A DNA stretch of 64,000 nucleotides, taken from NCBI GenBank assembly GCA_964249735.1, contig CAXUDP010000006.1, positions 1 through 64,000 of the forward strand. The letters are read 5' to 3'. This stretch comes from Lichenicola sp964249735 (GTDB lineage: Bacteria; Pseudomonadota; Alphaproteobacteria; Acetobacterales; Acetobacteraceae). The translations under genes and the position numbers were made by a program. Positions within the stretch are counted from its first letter, which is position 1, and every line of letters starts with the position of its first letter. A model generated the notes under the pieces. The model saw nothing but the letters and a program-made list of their open reading frames with translations. It did not search any database and was not told the DNA's origin. Positions 1 through 10,747 of the stretch are shown here, piece after piece.

Positions 1-57
1 CTCACGTCCAGCTCGTTCGTCGGGCATGGCGCTCCACCACATGCCGTGGCTGAACGG

Positions 58-1854
58 CTAGACGCGCAGGTCCATCGGCGCCGCGGCCGGCTCGTCGGCG
101 TCGACGATGGCGTCGATCAGGGCGGGGCCTGGGGTTGCCAGGGCCGCCCGGATCGCGGGCACGATCTCGGCCGTCGTGGCGCAGCGGAAGCCGGCGGCGC
201 CGACCGCCCTGGCATAGGCGGCGAAGTCGATGTGGCCGAGCGCGCAGCCGTACTGGGGGTTGCCGATGTCGCGCTGCTCGAACCGCACCTCGGCCAGCGA
301 GTCGTTGTTCAGCACCAGCACCTTGAGGTCCAGCCGGTGCAGCACCGCGGTGGACAGCTCCGCCATCAGCATCGCCAAGCCGCCGTCGCCCACCACCGCG
401 AGCGAGGTGCGGTCAGGATGGGTGAACGCGCCGCTGATCGCCAGCGGCAGGCCGGACGCCATGGTCACCAGCGTGCCAGACCCGGTCCAGCCCTGCCCGG
501 CGCGGAGCCGGATGTGCCGGGCGGCGAACTGGGTGTTGGCGCCGCAGTCGAGGCTGAACAGCGCCCGGTCCGGCGCCAGCTCGCCGAACGCGCGCACCAC
601 CGTCTGAGGGCGCAGCCGCGGGCGGGGCTGGGTGTCCTCCACCCGCCGAAGCAGCGCGGTCCAGTCGCGCATCCGCTCCTGCGTTCGAAGCAGGAAGCCG
701 CGGTCGTCCTGCCGCAGCAGCAGCGGCTGCAGCGCCGACAGGGTGGCCTGCATGTCGCCGACCAGGCCCAGCTCCACGGGATAGCGCAGCCCGATGCGGT
801 CGGGGCAGCGGTCGACCTGCACGCCGCGCGCCTGTCCCGGGGGAGGATAATAGTCGGTCCATGGCATGGTGGAGCCGAGGATCAGCACGGTGTCGCATTC
901 CGCCATCGCCTCGCGCGAGGGCAGGGTGCCGAGGTGGCCGATGCCGCCGGTGGTCAGCGGATGGTCGTCGGGCAGCACCGCCTTGCCGAGATAGGCCTTG
1001 GCCACCGGGGCGGCGAGGGTGTCGGCCAGGCGCTCCAGCTCCGGGCCAGCGCCGAGGCAGCCCTGCCCGGCCAGGATCGCCACGCGTCGGCCGCGGTTCA
1101 GGATCGCCGCCGCCGCCGCCAGCCGTGCCAGGGCAGGCACGCCGTCCGGGTCGCTCCACGACGCGGCCGACGGGCTGCGCGCGAACCGCACCGAGGGCCG
1201 GTCCTCGCTGAGCCGCAGCGTCTGCACGTCCTTGGCGATGGTCAGGTGCGCGACCCCGCGCGCGTCGCGCGCCGCGCGGCAGGCGCGGTCGACCACGTGC
1301 AGCGCGTGCGCCGGGCCGCTGACCTGCTCGTTGAACACTGCCACCTCCTGCATCAGGCGCACGGTGCTGACGCTCTGGGGGTAGCGCATGCCCTCCATGT
1401 CGTGGAACGTCGAGCCGGTCAGCGCCAGCACCGGCGAGCCGTCCAGCCTGGCGTCGAACAACCCGTTCAGCAGGTGGATGGCCCCCGGCCCGGTGGTGGA
1501 CACGCAGACCCCGAGGCCGCCGCCGTGCTTGTGGACGCCCGACGCCATGAACGCCGCCGCCTCCTCGTGCCGCACGCCGACAAAGGCGATGTCCTGCTGC
1601 CGCCGTCGCAGCGCCTCGATCAGCGGGTTGATGCCGTCGCCGACGATGCCGAAGGCGTGGGTGACGCCCCAGCCGACCAGCACGTCGACCACGATCTCGA
1701 CCGTGCTCGGGTCCGGGACGCCTGGCGACGGATCCGCAGGGTCGGGGGCGGCTTCCGCAGCGACGCCGGAGGCCGCGACCGCACCCAGGCCGGCCAGGCC
1801 GAACAGCGTCCTGCGCTTCAGCCCGTCCGCACGCCGGTCCCGCTCCTCGGTCAC
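58..1854 (-). CDS. Thiamine-diphosphate-dependent enzyme (PoxB/acetolactate synthase-like) with Tat-like signal
   Basis: The 598-residue protein has the three-domain layout of the pyruvate oxidase/acetolactate synthase family. The conserved catalytic Glu lies in VRHEEAAAF (about residue 97). The ThDP/Mg motif is GDGG near 489, followed by NN near 515. The start is a GTG whose last bases overlap the TGA of the upstream gene (GTGA at 1851-1854), so the two are translationally coupled; a longer reading upstream is only an overlap with that gene. The N-terminus has KRRTLFG followed by a small-residue hydrophobic stretch and an Ala-rich region, which looks like a twin-arginine export signal. That is odd for a ThDP enzyme, although Tat exports folded, cofactor-loaded proteins. 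The substrate cannot be told from sequence; pyruvate or another 2-oxo acid is likely. It is the last gene of a three-gene operon. Confidence 0.8.
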   Translation of the reverse strand: MTEERDRRADGLKRRTLFGLAGLGAVAASGVAAEAAPDPADPSPGVPDPSTVEIVVDVLVGWGVTHAFGIVGDGINPLIEALRRRQQDIAFVGVRHEEAAAFMASGVHKHGGGLGVCVSTTGPGAIHLLNGLFDARLDGSPVLALTGSTFHDMEGMRYPQSVSTVRLMQEVAVFNEQVSGPAHALHVVDRACRAARDARGVAHLTIAKDVQTLRLSEDRPSVRFARSPSAASWSDPDGVPALARLAAAAAILNRGRRVAILAGQGCLGAGPELERLADTLAAPVAKAYLGKAVLPDDHPLTTGGIGHLGTLPSREAMAECDTVLILGSTMPWTDYYPPPGQARGVQVDRCPDRIGLRYPVELGLVGDMQATLSALQPLLLRQDDRGFLLRTQERMRDWTALLRRVEDTQPRPRLRPQTVVRAFGELAPDRALFSLDCGANTQFAARHIRLRAGQGWTGSGTLVTMASGLPLAISGAFTHPDRTSLAVVGDGGLAMLMAELSTAVLHRLDLKVLVLNNDSLAEVRFEQRDIGNPQYGCALGHIDFAAYARAVGAAGFRCATTAEIVPAIRAALATPGPALIDAIVDADEPAAAPMDLRV

Positions 1855-2387
1855 CAGTCGGCCCGCAGGCGGGTGACAGCGAAGTTGATCGCGTCGGCCG
1901 CGTCGTCGAACAGCTCTGCCACGCCGCAGGCCATCATCAGGTTGTCTGCCAGCGGCATCGCGAACTGCTCCACCGCCATGTCGTGTGGGTCGCGCAGCGC
2001 GCCGCCCGCCGCCAGCAACACCGGCATGGCGGCCGCCACTCGCTCGGCGTAGGGGCGAGGGTCGGCGGTGTAGCCCACCACCAGCCTGCCCAGGGCCGCG
2101 GCGGCGCCCATCTCGTAGGCGGTGCCGGGGTCCATGGAGGGGCCGCGGAACGGGGTCATGTTGGCGACCAGCGCGTCGCAGCGACGGATCATCGCCATGT
2201 TGGCGTCGCGTATCGCGCCCGGATCGTGAACGACGTTCACGGGATCGCCGTCGAGCGGGAACAGGCCGACCGCGCCGGCGGCGATGCACAGCGCCTTCAG
2301 GGCAGCACCACGCGCCACCGGATCCGGACCGAACACGTCCGGGCCTGCCAGGTAGAGCAGCGGCGGGCGGTCAGGAGATCGGGACAT
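1851..2387 (-). CDS. Nucleoside 2-deoxyribosyltransferase-like protein
   Basis: This 178-residue protein opens with LLYLAGPDVFGPD, the nucleotide-binding start of the nucleoside 2-deoxyribosyltransferase family. It continues with the expected CDALVANMTPFRGPSMDPGT block, in which D and the MDPGTAYEMG segment match the substrate-binding and catalytic region (the catalytic Glu would be in AYEMG). Members exchange bases between deoxynucleosides or hydrolyse nucleotides in the cytoplasm. The gene starts 17 bases inside the end of the upstream transporter gene and its stop overlaps the start of the downstream ThDP enzyme, so the three are read as one transcript. The exact substrate is not visible. 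Confidence 0.8.
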   Translation of the reverse strand: MSRSPDRPPLLYLAGPDVFGPDPVARGAALKALCIAAGAVGLFPLDGDPVNVVHDPGAIRDANMAMIRRCDALVANMTPFRGPSMDPGTAYEMGAAAALGRLVVGYTADPRPYAERVAAAMPVLLAAGGALRDPHDMAVEQFAMPLADNLMMACGVAELFDDAADAINFAVTRLRADW

Positions 2388-3762
2388 CGCCTTCCCGCCG
2401 CTTGACGTTCAGGCGCAGCAGGCTGACGGAGGCGGCCAGCAGCGAGAAGCCGGCAGCGACGGCGATCGACAGGGTGGTGCCGCGTCCAGGGACGAGCGAG
2501 AAGATCATCGCTACCAGCGCAGCCCCCAGGGTCTGGCCCAGCAGGCGGGCGGTGGACAGCATGCCGCCGGCGCCGCCGGAGCGGGCGCGGGGTGCCGCCT
2601 GCAGCATGGCGCGGTTGTTCGGGGTCTGGAACAGGCCGAAGCCGACGCCGCACAGGGCCAGCCGCCACGCCAGCCCGAGATCGGTCGGCTGTGCCGGCAG
2701 GCGTACCACCAGCACCAACCCGGTCGCCAGCACCAGCAGGCCGAGCCCGCCGAGCAGTCCGGCGGGGTAGCGGTCAGACAGCCGGCCGGAGATCGGCGCC
2801 AGCACCGCGAGCGCCACCGGCCAGGGCGTCAGCAGCAGGCCGGTCTGCACCGCCGAACGGTGCAGCGTACCCTGGATGAAGAACGGCAGGGACACGAAGG
2901 CCAGCATCTGCGCGGTGAAGGCGGCGACCGAAGCGCCGATCGACAGGCCGAACACCGGGATGCGCAGCAGGTCCAGCGGCAGCAGCGGCGCCGGACGGCC
3001 GAGCTGCCGGCGCACCAGCAGGGTGCCGCACAGCAGCGTCAGCACGGCGATGCCGATCACGGCCGGGGCGCCGAGCCCGTGACCGGCACCGTCGACCACG
3101 GTGATCAGCAGGCCGAAGGTTGCGGCACTCAGCAAGGCGCTGGGCCAGTCGAAGCGGTGCGTGGCGCGTGGCGGGCTGGGCAGGCTCCAGGCCGCGACGG
3201 CCAGGGCGAGGACGCCGATCGGCACGTTGATCGCGAACAGCCACGGCCAGTTGGCGACCGACAGGATGCCGGCGGCGACGGTGGGCCCGAGGGCGGCCGA
3301 GATGGCCACCACCATGGCGTTGATGCCGATGCCGCGGCCGAGCAGGCGGCGTGGGTAGATGAAGCGGGTCAGGGCGGCGTTGATGCTCATGATCCCGGCG
3401 GCGCCGAAACCCTGCACGATGCGCGCCGCGGTCAGGGTGAGCAGGGAGTCCGACAGGGCGCAGCACAGCGACGCCAGCGTGAACAGCAGCAGGCCGACGC
3501 GGTAGACGCGCGCGTAGCCGAGGATCTCGCCCAGCGAGGCCAGCGGCAGCAGGCTGACGGTGATCGCCAGCTGGTAGGCGTTGACCACCCAGATCGAGGC
3601 GGCGGGCGTCGCATGGAGGTCGACTGCGATGGTGGGCAGTGCCACGTTGGCGATCGCGCCGTCGAGCACCGCCATGAGCACGGCGAGAGCCACTGCCAGC
3701 ATCGCCCAGTAGCGGCGCGGGACCGGCAGGCCATCCTGCTCCGGCTGCGCGGGCGGGCTCAT
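2371..3762 (-). CDS. MFS transporter, DHA2 (14-TM drug exporter) family
   Basis: The 463-residue protein is mostly hydrophobic, with about 14 predicted membrane segments. It has the DHA2 hallmarks: an acidic residue in TM1 (LMAVLDGAIANVALPTI), the antiporter-type WVVNAYQLAITV segment, and motif C-like glycine- and proline-rich TM5. The family exports drugs or small metabolites against protons. The start chosen is the ATG at 3762; coding-like sequence further upstream is only an overlap with the hcp frame. It is the first gene of an operon with the two genes downstream, which suggests export of a nucleoside- or 2-oxo-acid-related compound, but that is inference. The gene lies behind hcp on the same strand, separated by a 167-base gap with a strong hairpin. 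Confidence 0.85.
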   Translation of the reverse strand: MSPPAQPEQDGLPVPRRYWAMLAVALAVLMAVLDGAIANVALPTIAVDLHATPAASIWVVNAYQLAITVSLLPLASLGEILGYARVYRVGLLLFTLASLCCALSDSLLTLTAARIVQGFGAAGIMSINAALTRFIYPRRLLGRGIGINAMVVAISAALGPTVAAGILSVANWPWLFAINVPIGVLALAVAAWSLPSPPRATHRFDWPSALLSAATFGLLITVVDGAGHGLGAPAVIGIAVLTLLCGTLLVRRQLGRPAPLLPLDLLRIPVFGLSIGASVAAFTAQMLAFVSLPFFIQGTLHRSAVQTGLLLTPWPVALAVLAPISGRLSDRYPAGLLGGLGLLVLATGLVLVVRLPAQPTDLGLAWRLALCGVGFGLFQTPNNRAMLQAAPRARSGGAGGMLSTARLLGQTLGAALVAMIFSLVPGRGTTLSIAVAAGFSLLAASVSLLRLNVKRREGDVPIS

Positions 3763-3850
3763 GCCGTGCGGCCGCGGGGCGTCGGGAACGGAAGCAGGGG
3801 ATATGGGAGTGGGAATGCCAGTCGCCGCACCAGCGGCTTTGAGCAGAACC

Positions 3851-3888
3851 CCGGCAGGCGCGCAAGGCGGAGCCCGCTTGCGTGCCGG
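3851..3888 (-). terminator. Long imperfect hairpin after hcp
   Basis: The arms CCGGCA/TGCCGG (3851-3856 and 3883-3888) and CGCAAG/CTTGCG (3861-3866 and 3877-3882) form a two-part stem with a 4-base bulge and a 10-base loop. It lies about 40 bases past the hcp stop codon and before the MFS operon. There is no clear T-run on either strand, so it may stabilise the clpV-hcp transcript end or act as a partial terminator rather than a classical intrinsic one. Confidence 0.45.
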
Positions 3889-3929
3889 AGCCCAGAGGCC
3901 CCGGCACGGGACGAGGGGAGTGGCGGCCT

Positions 3930-4406
3930 TTAGGAGGTCTTGGCGGTCGCCAGGTTGTAGGTGACGTGGTCGGGGCTGCCGGTGGTGCCGTCGGGCGACA
4001 TCTGCTGGGTGGTGAACTGCACCTGGGTGAAGTTCAGCGACAGGCTTTCCATCGGGCGGTCGCCGCTGGAGGTGTGCGAGTAGCCGCTGATGATGGTGTT
4101 GGTCAGCATCAGGGTCAGGTAGATGTCCTGCTGGTCCTTGAAGGTGCGGGTGAAGTCGATCTGCACCTCCTGGCCGTGGCCGGACAGGGCCTCCTGCATG
4201 AGCTTGCCGGTGGCGACGTCGTTCTCCTTGGTCACCGTCACCTCGCTGATGGAGGGAGCGGTGGACTCGCGCTCGGACGACGAGCCGACCACGCTGGAGA
4301 TGCCGCGGCCGACGCCCCACTGGAAGCCGTGCAGCTCGATCCAGCTGGTATGCCCGCTTTCGGTGACGTCGCCGTCGCAACCAGGGAACTTCATGTAGAT
4401 GGCCAT
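3930..4406 (-). CDS. hcp: T6SS inner tube protein Hcp (TssD)
   Basis: The 158-residue product has the size and sequence of the Hcp1 family, whose hexamers stack into the T6SS inner tube and are secreted. It starts MAIYMKFPGCDGDVTESGH, contains the conserved SWIELHGFQWGVGR block, and ends with a beta-rich domain (QVQFTTQQMSPDG). The start ATG at 4406 is preceded by AAGGAAG at a good distance. It lies 20 bases after clpV on the same strand, so the ATPase that disassembles the sheath and the tube subunit are probably co-transcribed. This is the only hcp in the window. Confidence 0.96.
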   Translation of the reverse strand: MAIYMKFPGCDGDVTESGHTSWIELHGFQWGVGRGISSVVGSSSERESTAPSISEVTVTKENDVATGKLMQEALSGHGQEVQIDFTRTFKDQQDIYLTLMLTNTIISGYSHTSSGDRPMESLSLNFTQVQFTTQQMSPDGTTGSPDHVTYNLATAKTS

Positions 4407-4426
4407 GGATCTTCCTTTCCTTACAG

Positions 4427-7063
<2,637 letters not shown>

Positions 7064-7104
7064 GGATGCTCCCGCCGGCACCGACCGGCACCGGAACGTT
7101 AGGT

Positions 7105-7134
7105 TTGACAGCGCGCCCTGTCCAGCAACACTGT
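7105..7134 (+). promoter_or_regulatory. Candidate sigma-70 promoter for tssA operon
   Basis: TTGACA at 7105-7110 matches the -35 consensus exactly. The -10 hexamer would be CACTGT at 7129-7134 after an 18-base spacer, which is a poor match. The site lies in the divergent clpV/tssA gap, about 105 bases before the chosen tssA start. A palindrome overlaps the -35 box. Confidence 0.35.
7107..7122. promoter_or_regulatory. Operator-like palindrome between clpV and tssA
   Basis: GACAG and CTGTC flank six bases to make a 16-bp inverted repeat. It overlaps the candidate -35 box of the tssA promoter and lies about 45 bases upstream of clpV, so one bound regulator could act on both T6SS transcripts. 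The regulator is unknown. Confidence 0.35.
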
Positions 7135-7155
7135 GGAACGATGCGGGACACGGTC

Positions 7156-7200
7156 GCGACGTACGCCCGACCGACGCACGCCCGATTGGCGCAGGCCCGA
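7156..7200 (+). repeat. Three tandem 15-bp repeats upstream of tssA
   Basis: Three copies of a 15-bp unit ending in GCCCGA lie end to end (7156-7170, 7171-7185, 7186-7200). The first two differ at two positions and the third has three further changes. They lie between the candidate promoter and the tssA start. They are in frame with tssA and open, so they could either be leader DNA or encode a short repeated N-terminal extension. Confidence 0.6.
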
Positions 7201-7238
7201 CCGGCGCTGGAATGTCACGGGATGCGGGTTTCGGTTTG

Positions 7239-8354
7239 ATGCAGCCACGGATCGAGGTCGAGGCCCTGCTGGACGCGATTGGAGACGACGCGCCGGCCGG
7301 CCAGGACCCGCGCACCGACGTTTCGCCCGCCTCGCACTATTTCCGGCTGCGCGACGCCCGCGCCGACGCCCGCGCCGCCGAGCGGCAGACCGATTCCGAC
7401 AGCACCCGGCCGAGCGGGGCGGAGAACTGGCAGCTGGTGCGCGAGCACGCGCTCGACATTCTCGGCACGGTCGGCAAGGACATCGAGGTCGCGGCCTGGC
7501 TGACCGAGGCGCTGGTGCGTCTCGACGGCGTCGACGGGCTCGCCGACGGGGCCTGGCTGATGGCAGGGCTGGTGGAGCGCTACTGGGACGCGGGGCTGCA
7601 TCCGCTGCCGGACGAAGACGGCATCGAGGGCAGGGTGTCGCCGCTGGCCGGGCTCAACGGCATCGGCGCCGACGGCACGCTGATGCAGCCGCTGCGCAAG
7701 CTGGTGCTGTTCGGCCGCGCCGACGGGGTGCCGGTGACGGTGTGGCGGTTCGAGCAGGCGGAGGAGGTGGAAGGGATCGGCGACGCGGCGCGCAAGAAGC
7801 AGCGCCTCGCCGCCGGCGCGCTGCCGTTCCGGGCGATCGAGGAGGAGGCGCGTTCCTTCGGCGCGGCGCAGCTCGGGCAGGTCGGGCAGGGGGCGCGGCG
7901 GGCGCTGAAGGGCTGGCAGGCGCTGGCCGGCCTGCTCGACCGGCTGGCCGGGACCGCGTCGCCGCCGACCAGCCGGGTGGCGGGCGTGCTGGAAAAGGTG
8001 CTGCGGGTCGCGGAACGCTACGCGCCGGTGCAGAGTGCCGAGGCGGTCGAGCCGCAGGCGGCGGTGGCGGGGCTGGAGGCGGCGCCGGACGACGCGGAGC
8101 CGGCCGCTCCCGCCCGCCCGGAGCAGCCCACGGTCCGCCTGCCGCCGACACGCGACGAGATGCTGGGAAGCCTGGCCGCCATCGCCGAGTTCTTCCGCGT
8201 GCACGAGCCGCACTCGCCGTTGTCCTACACCCTGGACGAGGCGGTGCGACGCGGCCGGATGAGCTGGCCCGAGCTGCTGGGCGAGGTGGTGCCGGATCCG
8301 GAAGCGCGGGCGGTGATCCTGTCCCAGCTCGGCATCCGTCCTGCGGCGGGATGA
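7239..8354 (+). CDS. tssA: T6SS assembly protein TssA (ImpA family)
   Basis: The 371-residue protein begins MQPRIEVEALLDAIGDDAPAG, the typical ImpA N-terminal motif, and continues with the conserved WLTEALVRLDGVDGLADG and YWDAGLHPLPDEDG segments. The C-terminal part ends with an RDEMLGSLAAIAEFFRVHEPHSPLSYTLDEAVRRG block, a VasJ-type C-terminus. TssA guides baseplate docking and sheath/tube polymerisation. The ATG at 7239 is chosen because the family motif begins there; an in-frame ATG at 7212 would add nine residues. It is divergent from clpV and leads the large rightward T6SS array. Confidence 0.92.
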   Translation: MQPRIEVEALLDAIGDDAPAGQDPRTDVSPASHYFRLRDARADARAAERQTDSDSTRPSGAENWQLVREHALDILGTVGKDIEVAAWLTEALVRLDGVDGLADGAWLMAGLVERYWDAGLHPLPDEDGIEGRVSPLAGLNGIGADGTLMQPLRKLVLFGRADGVPVTVWRFEQAEEVEGIGDAARKKQRLAAGALPFRAIEEEARSFGAAQLGQVGQGARRALKGWQALAGLLDRLAGTASPPTSRVAGVLEKVLRVAERYAPVQSAEAVEPQAAVAGLEAAPDDAEPAAPARPEQPTVRLPPTRDEMLGSLAAIAEFFRVHEPHSPLSYTLDEAVRRGRMSWPELLGEVVPDPEARAVILSQLGIRPAAG

Positions 8355-8686
8355 AGCGTTCGCCGGCCGGCGGGAAGGGTGTCCTCAATCCCGGGTGGGG
8401 GTTTGCCCGGCCTGTCGGTTCGAGGCTGGCCGGCCAGACTGGCGTTCCGTCCCGTAGCAGCACGCCGGCGACTGCGCCCCGCCTGGCTGGTATCCGTGCC
8501 CCGGGAGCGGGGTTGGCGCGATTGACCCTCGGACGCTTCCGCGAATAGGCTGGCCATCCGTGGTCCGTCGTTGGCGTTCCGGCTCGTGCCGGTGCCGCAA
8601 GGACCGGCGGACCGGTCGCCTCCCCGGGGGGAGCCGGCACCACACCGGAGACGCCACACCGACCACGGCAAAGGAGAAGCCTTGAG
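8355..8686 (+). other. 332-base intergenic region before tssB
   Basis: No gene is seen between tssA and tssB. The region is GC-rich with scattered short inverted repeats. It holds one candidate promoter (TTGACC at 8522 and TAGGCT at 8546) and the tssB ribosome binding site AAGGAG at 8671-8676. A separate promoter here would let the sheath genes be made in excess of tssA. Confidence 0.5.
8522..8551 (+). promoter_or_regulatory. Candidate promoter for tssBC
   Basis: TTGACC (8522-8527) and TAGGCT (8546-8551) are separated by 18 bases, giving a good -35 and a weak -10. The predicted start would leave a leader of about 130 bases before tssB. Confidence 0.35.
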
Positions 8687-9193
8687 ATGAGCGCCAGCAT
8701 TCACGAGAAGCTGAGCCGGGTGCGCCGTCCGCGCGTGCATATCACCTACGAGGTCGAGACCGAGGGCGCCCAGGTCGTGCGTGAGCTGCCCTTCGTGGTC
8801 GGCGTGATGGGTGACTTCTCCGGCGACCCGACGCAGCCGCTGCGTCCGCTCGGCGAGCGCAAGTTCATCCAGATCGACCGCGACAACTTCGACGAGGTGA
8901 TGACGCGCCTCACCCCCGGCCTCAACCTGGTGGTGCCGAACAAGCTCGTCGACGACGGCACCGAGATCGCGGTGGGCCTCAAGTTCAACTCGATCGAGGA
9001 CTTCGAGCCCGGACGGGTGCTGGACCAGGTGCCGGCGCTCAAGGCGCTGCTGGAAACCCGCAACAAGCTGAGCGACCTGATGAGCAAGGCCGACCGCTCC
9101 GAGGAGCTGGAAGCGCTGCTGGAGAAGATCCTGCGCGACGCCGGCGACCTCCAGCAGGTGTCCGGCCAGCTCGGACTCAAGGACGAGGGCTGA
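8687..9193 (+). CDS. tssB: T6SS contractile sheath small subunit TssB
   Basis: The 168-residue protein is full length for TssB/VipA/ImpB. It has the N-terminal beta region RVRRPRVHITYEVETEG, the family core LPFVVGVMGDFSG, RKFIQIDRDNFDEVM, and a C-terminal helix (ALLETRNKLSDLMSKADRSEE). TssB pairs with TssC to build the contractile sheath. AAGGAG ten bases before the ATG is a strong ribosome binding site. tssC follows after four bases. Confidence 0.97.
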   Translation: MSASIHEKLSRVRRPRVHITYEVETEGAQVVRELPFVVGVMGDFSGDPTQPLRPLGERKFIQIDRDNFDEVMTRLTPGLNLVVPNKLVDDGTEIAVGLKFNSIEDFEPGRVLDQVPALKALLETRNKLSDLMSKADRSEELEALLEKILRDAGDLQQVSGQLGLKDEG

Positions 9194-9197
9194 CACC

Positions 9198-10676
9198 ATG
9201 TCACAAACCCAAGCAACCCCGGCGCCCGCCACCGAGACCACCGACCTGCTGCAGCAGGTGGTGTCGGCCACGCGGCAGACCGAGCCGGACCGCGCCCAGG
9301 ACCTGGTGCGCGCCCTGGTCGAGCAGGCCCAGGCCGGCACCGTCAAGTTCGACCGCAACCTCAACCGCACCATCGAGCGCGCGGTGGCCGAGATCGACCG
9401 CAAGCTGTCGGCGCAGCTGAACGAGATCATCCACAACCCCCGCTTCCTGAAGCTGGAGGGCTCGTGGCGCGGTTTGCACTACCTGGTGCAGAACAGCGAA
9501 ACCGGCACCATGCTCAAGATCCGGCTGCTCAACGCGTCCAAGCGCGAGCTGAACCGCGACCTGACCCGCGTGGTCGAGTTCGACCAGAGCCTGTTGTTCC
9601 GCAAGATCTACGAGAACGAGTTCGGCACCCCCGGCGGCGAGCCGTACGGCGCGCTGATCGGCGACTACGAGTGGGGCAACCATCCCGACGACATCGAGAC
9701 CCTTCGCCAGGTGTCCAACGTGAGTGCCGCCGCGTTCGCGCCGTTCATCTCGGCCGCCGGCGCCACCATGTTCGGCTTCGACAGCTGGACCGAGCTGTCC
9801 AAGCCGCGTGACCTGGCCAAGATCTTCGACACCGTCGAGTACCAGAAGTGGCGCGGCTTCCGCGACAGCGAGGACAGCCGCTTCGTGTCGCTGGTGATGC
9901 CGCGGGTAGTGGCGCGGCTGCCATACGGCGAGCAGACCAAGCCGATCGAGGAGTTCGACTACGAGGAGGCGCCGCTGGATGCCGCCGGCCGGCCGCTGGC
10001 GATGGGGCACGAGCAGTACTGCTGGATGAACGCCGCATACGTGATGGGCGCGCGCCTGACCGACGCGTTCGCCAAGCACGGCTTCTGCACCGCGATCCGC
10101 GGCGCCGAGGGCGGCGGCAAGGTGGACAACCTGCCCACCCACATCTTCCAGTCCGACGACGGCGACATGGACGCCAAGTGCCCGACCGAGATCGGCATCA
10201 CCGACCGGCGCGAGTACGAGTTGTCCAACCTCGGCTTCCTGCCGCTGTGCCACTACAAGAACCATGACCACGCGGTGTTCTTCGGCGCGCAGACGGCGCA
10301 GAAGTCCAAGGAGTACGACCGTCCGGACGCCACCGCCAACGCCCGCATCTCGGCGCGGCTGCCGTACATCATGGCCACCAGCCGCTTCGCGCACTACCTC
10401 AAGGTGATGGCGCGCGACAAGATCGGCTCCTTCATGGAAGCGGCCGACTGCGAGATCTGGCTGAACCGCTGGATCAAGAACTACGTCAACACCAACGAGA
10501 ACGCGGGCGCCGAAAGCAAGGCCAAGTTCCCGTTGCGCGAGGCGCGGGTCGAGGTGCGCGAGATCCCCGGTCGCCCCGGCGCCTACAACGCGATCGCCTA
10601 CATGCGGCCCTGGCTGCAGATGGAGGAGCTGACCACCAGCCTGCGCATGGTGGCGCGGATCCCAGAGAAGGCCTGA
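9198..10676 (+). CDS. tssC: T6SS contractile sheath large subunit TssC
   Basis: At 492 residues this is a standard TssC/VipB/ImpC. Clear blocks are LEGSWRGLHYLVQNSETG, FRKIYENEFGTPGGEPYG, and the C-terminal sheath-core EIPGRPGAYNAIAYMRPW. It interlocks with TssB to form the sheath that contracts on firing. It starts four bases after tssB, so the pair is surely co-expressed. A divergent second TssC-type gene follows directly. Confidence 0.97.
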   Translation: MSQTQATPAPATETTDLLQQVVSATRQTEPDRAQDLVRALVEQAQAGTVKFDRNLNRTIERAVAEIDRKLSAQLNEIIHNPRFLKLEGSWRGLHYLVQNSETGTMLKIRLLNASKRELNRDLTRVVEFDQSLLFRKIYENEFGTPGGEPYGALIGDYEWGNHPDDIETLRQVSNVSAAAFAPFISAAGATMFGFDSWTELSKPRDLAKIFDTVEYQKWRGFRDSEDSRFVSLVMPRVVARLPYGEQTKPIEEFDYEEAPLDAAGRPLAMGHEQYCWMNAAYVMGARLTDAFAKHGFCTAIRGAEGGGKVDNLPTHIFQSDDGDMDAKCPTEIGITDRREYELSNLGFLPLCHYKNHDHAVFFGAQTAQKSKEYDRPDATANARISARLPYIMATSRFAHYLKVMARDKIGSFMEAADCEIWLNRWIKNYVNTNENAGAESKAKFPLREARVEVREIPGRPGAYNAIAYMRPWLQMEELTTSLRMVARIPEKA

Positions 10677-10747
10677 TCCTGGACGCCACCCGGCTCGCGC
10701 TCCGGGAGGCGCCCGGAGCGCAGCCGGACGATCCGCTGCGCGAGGCG

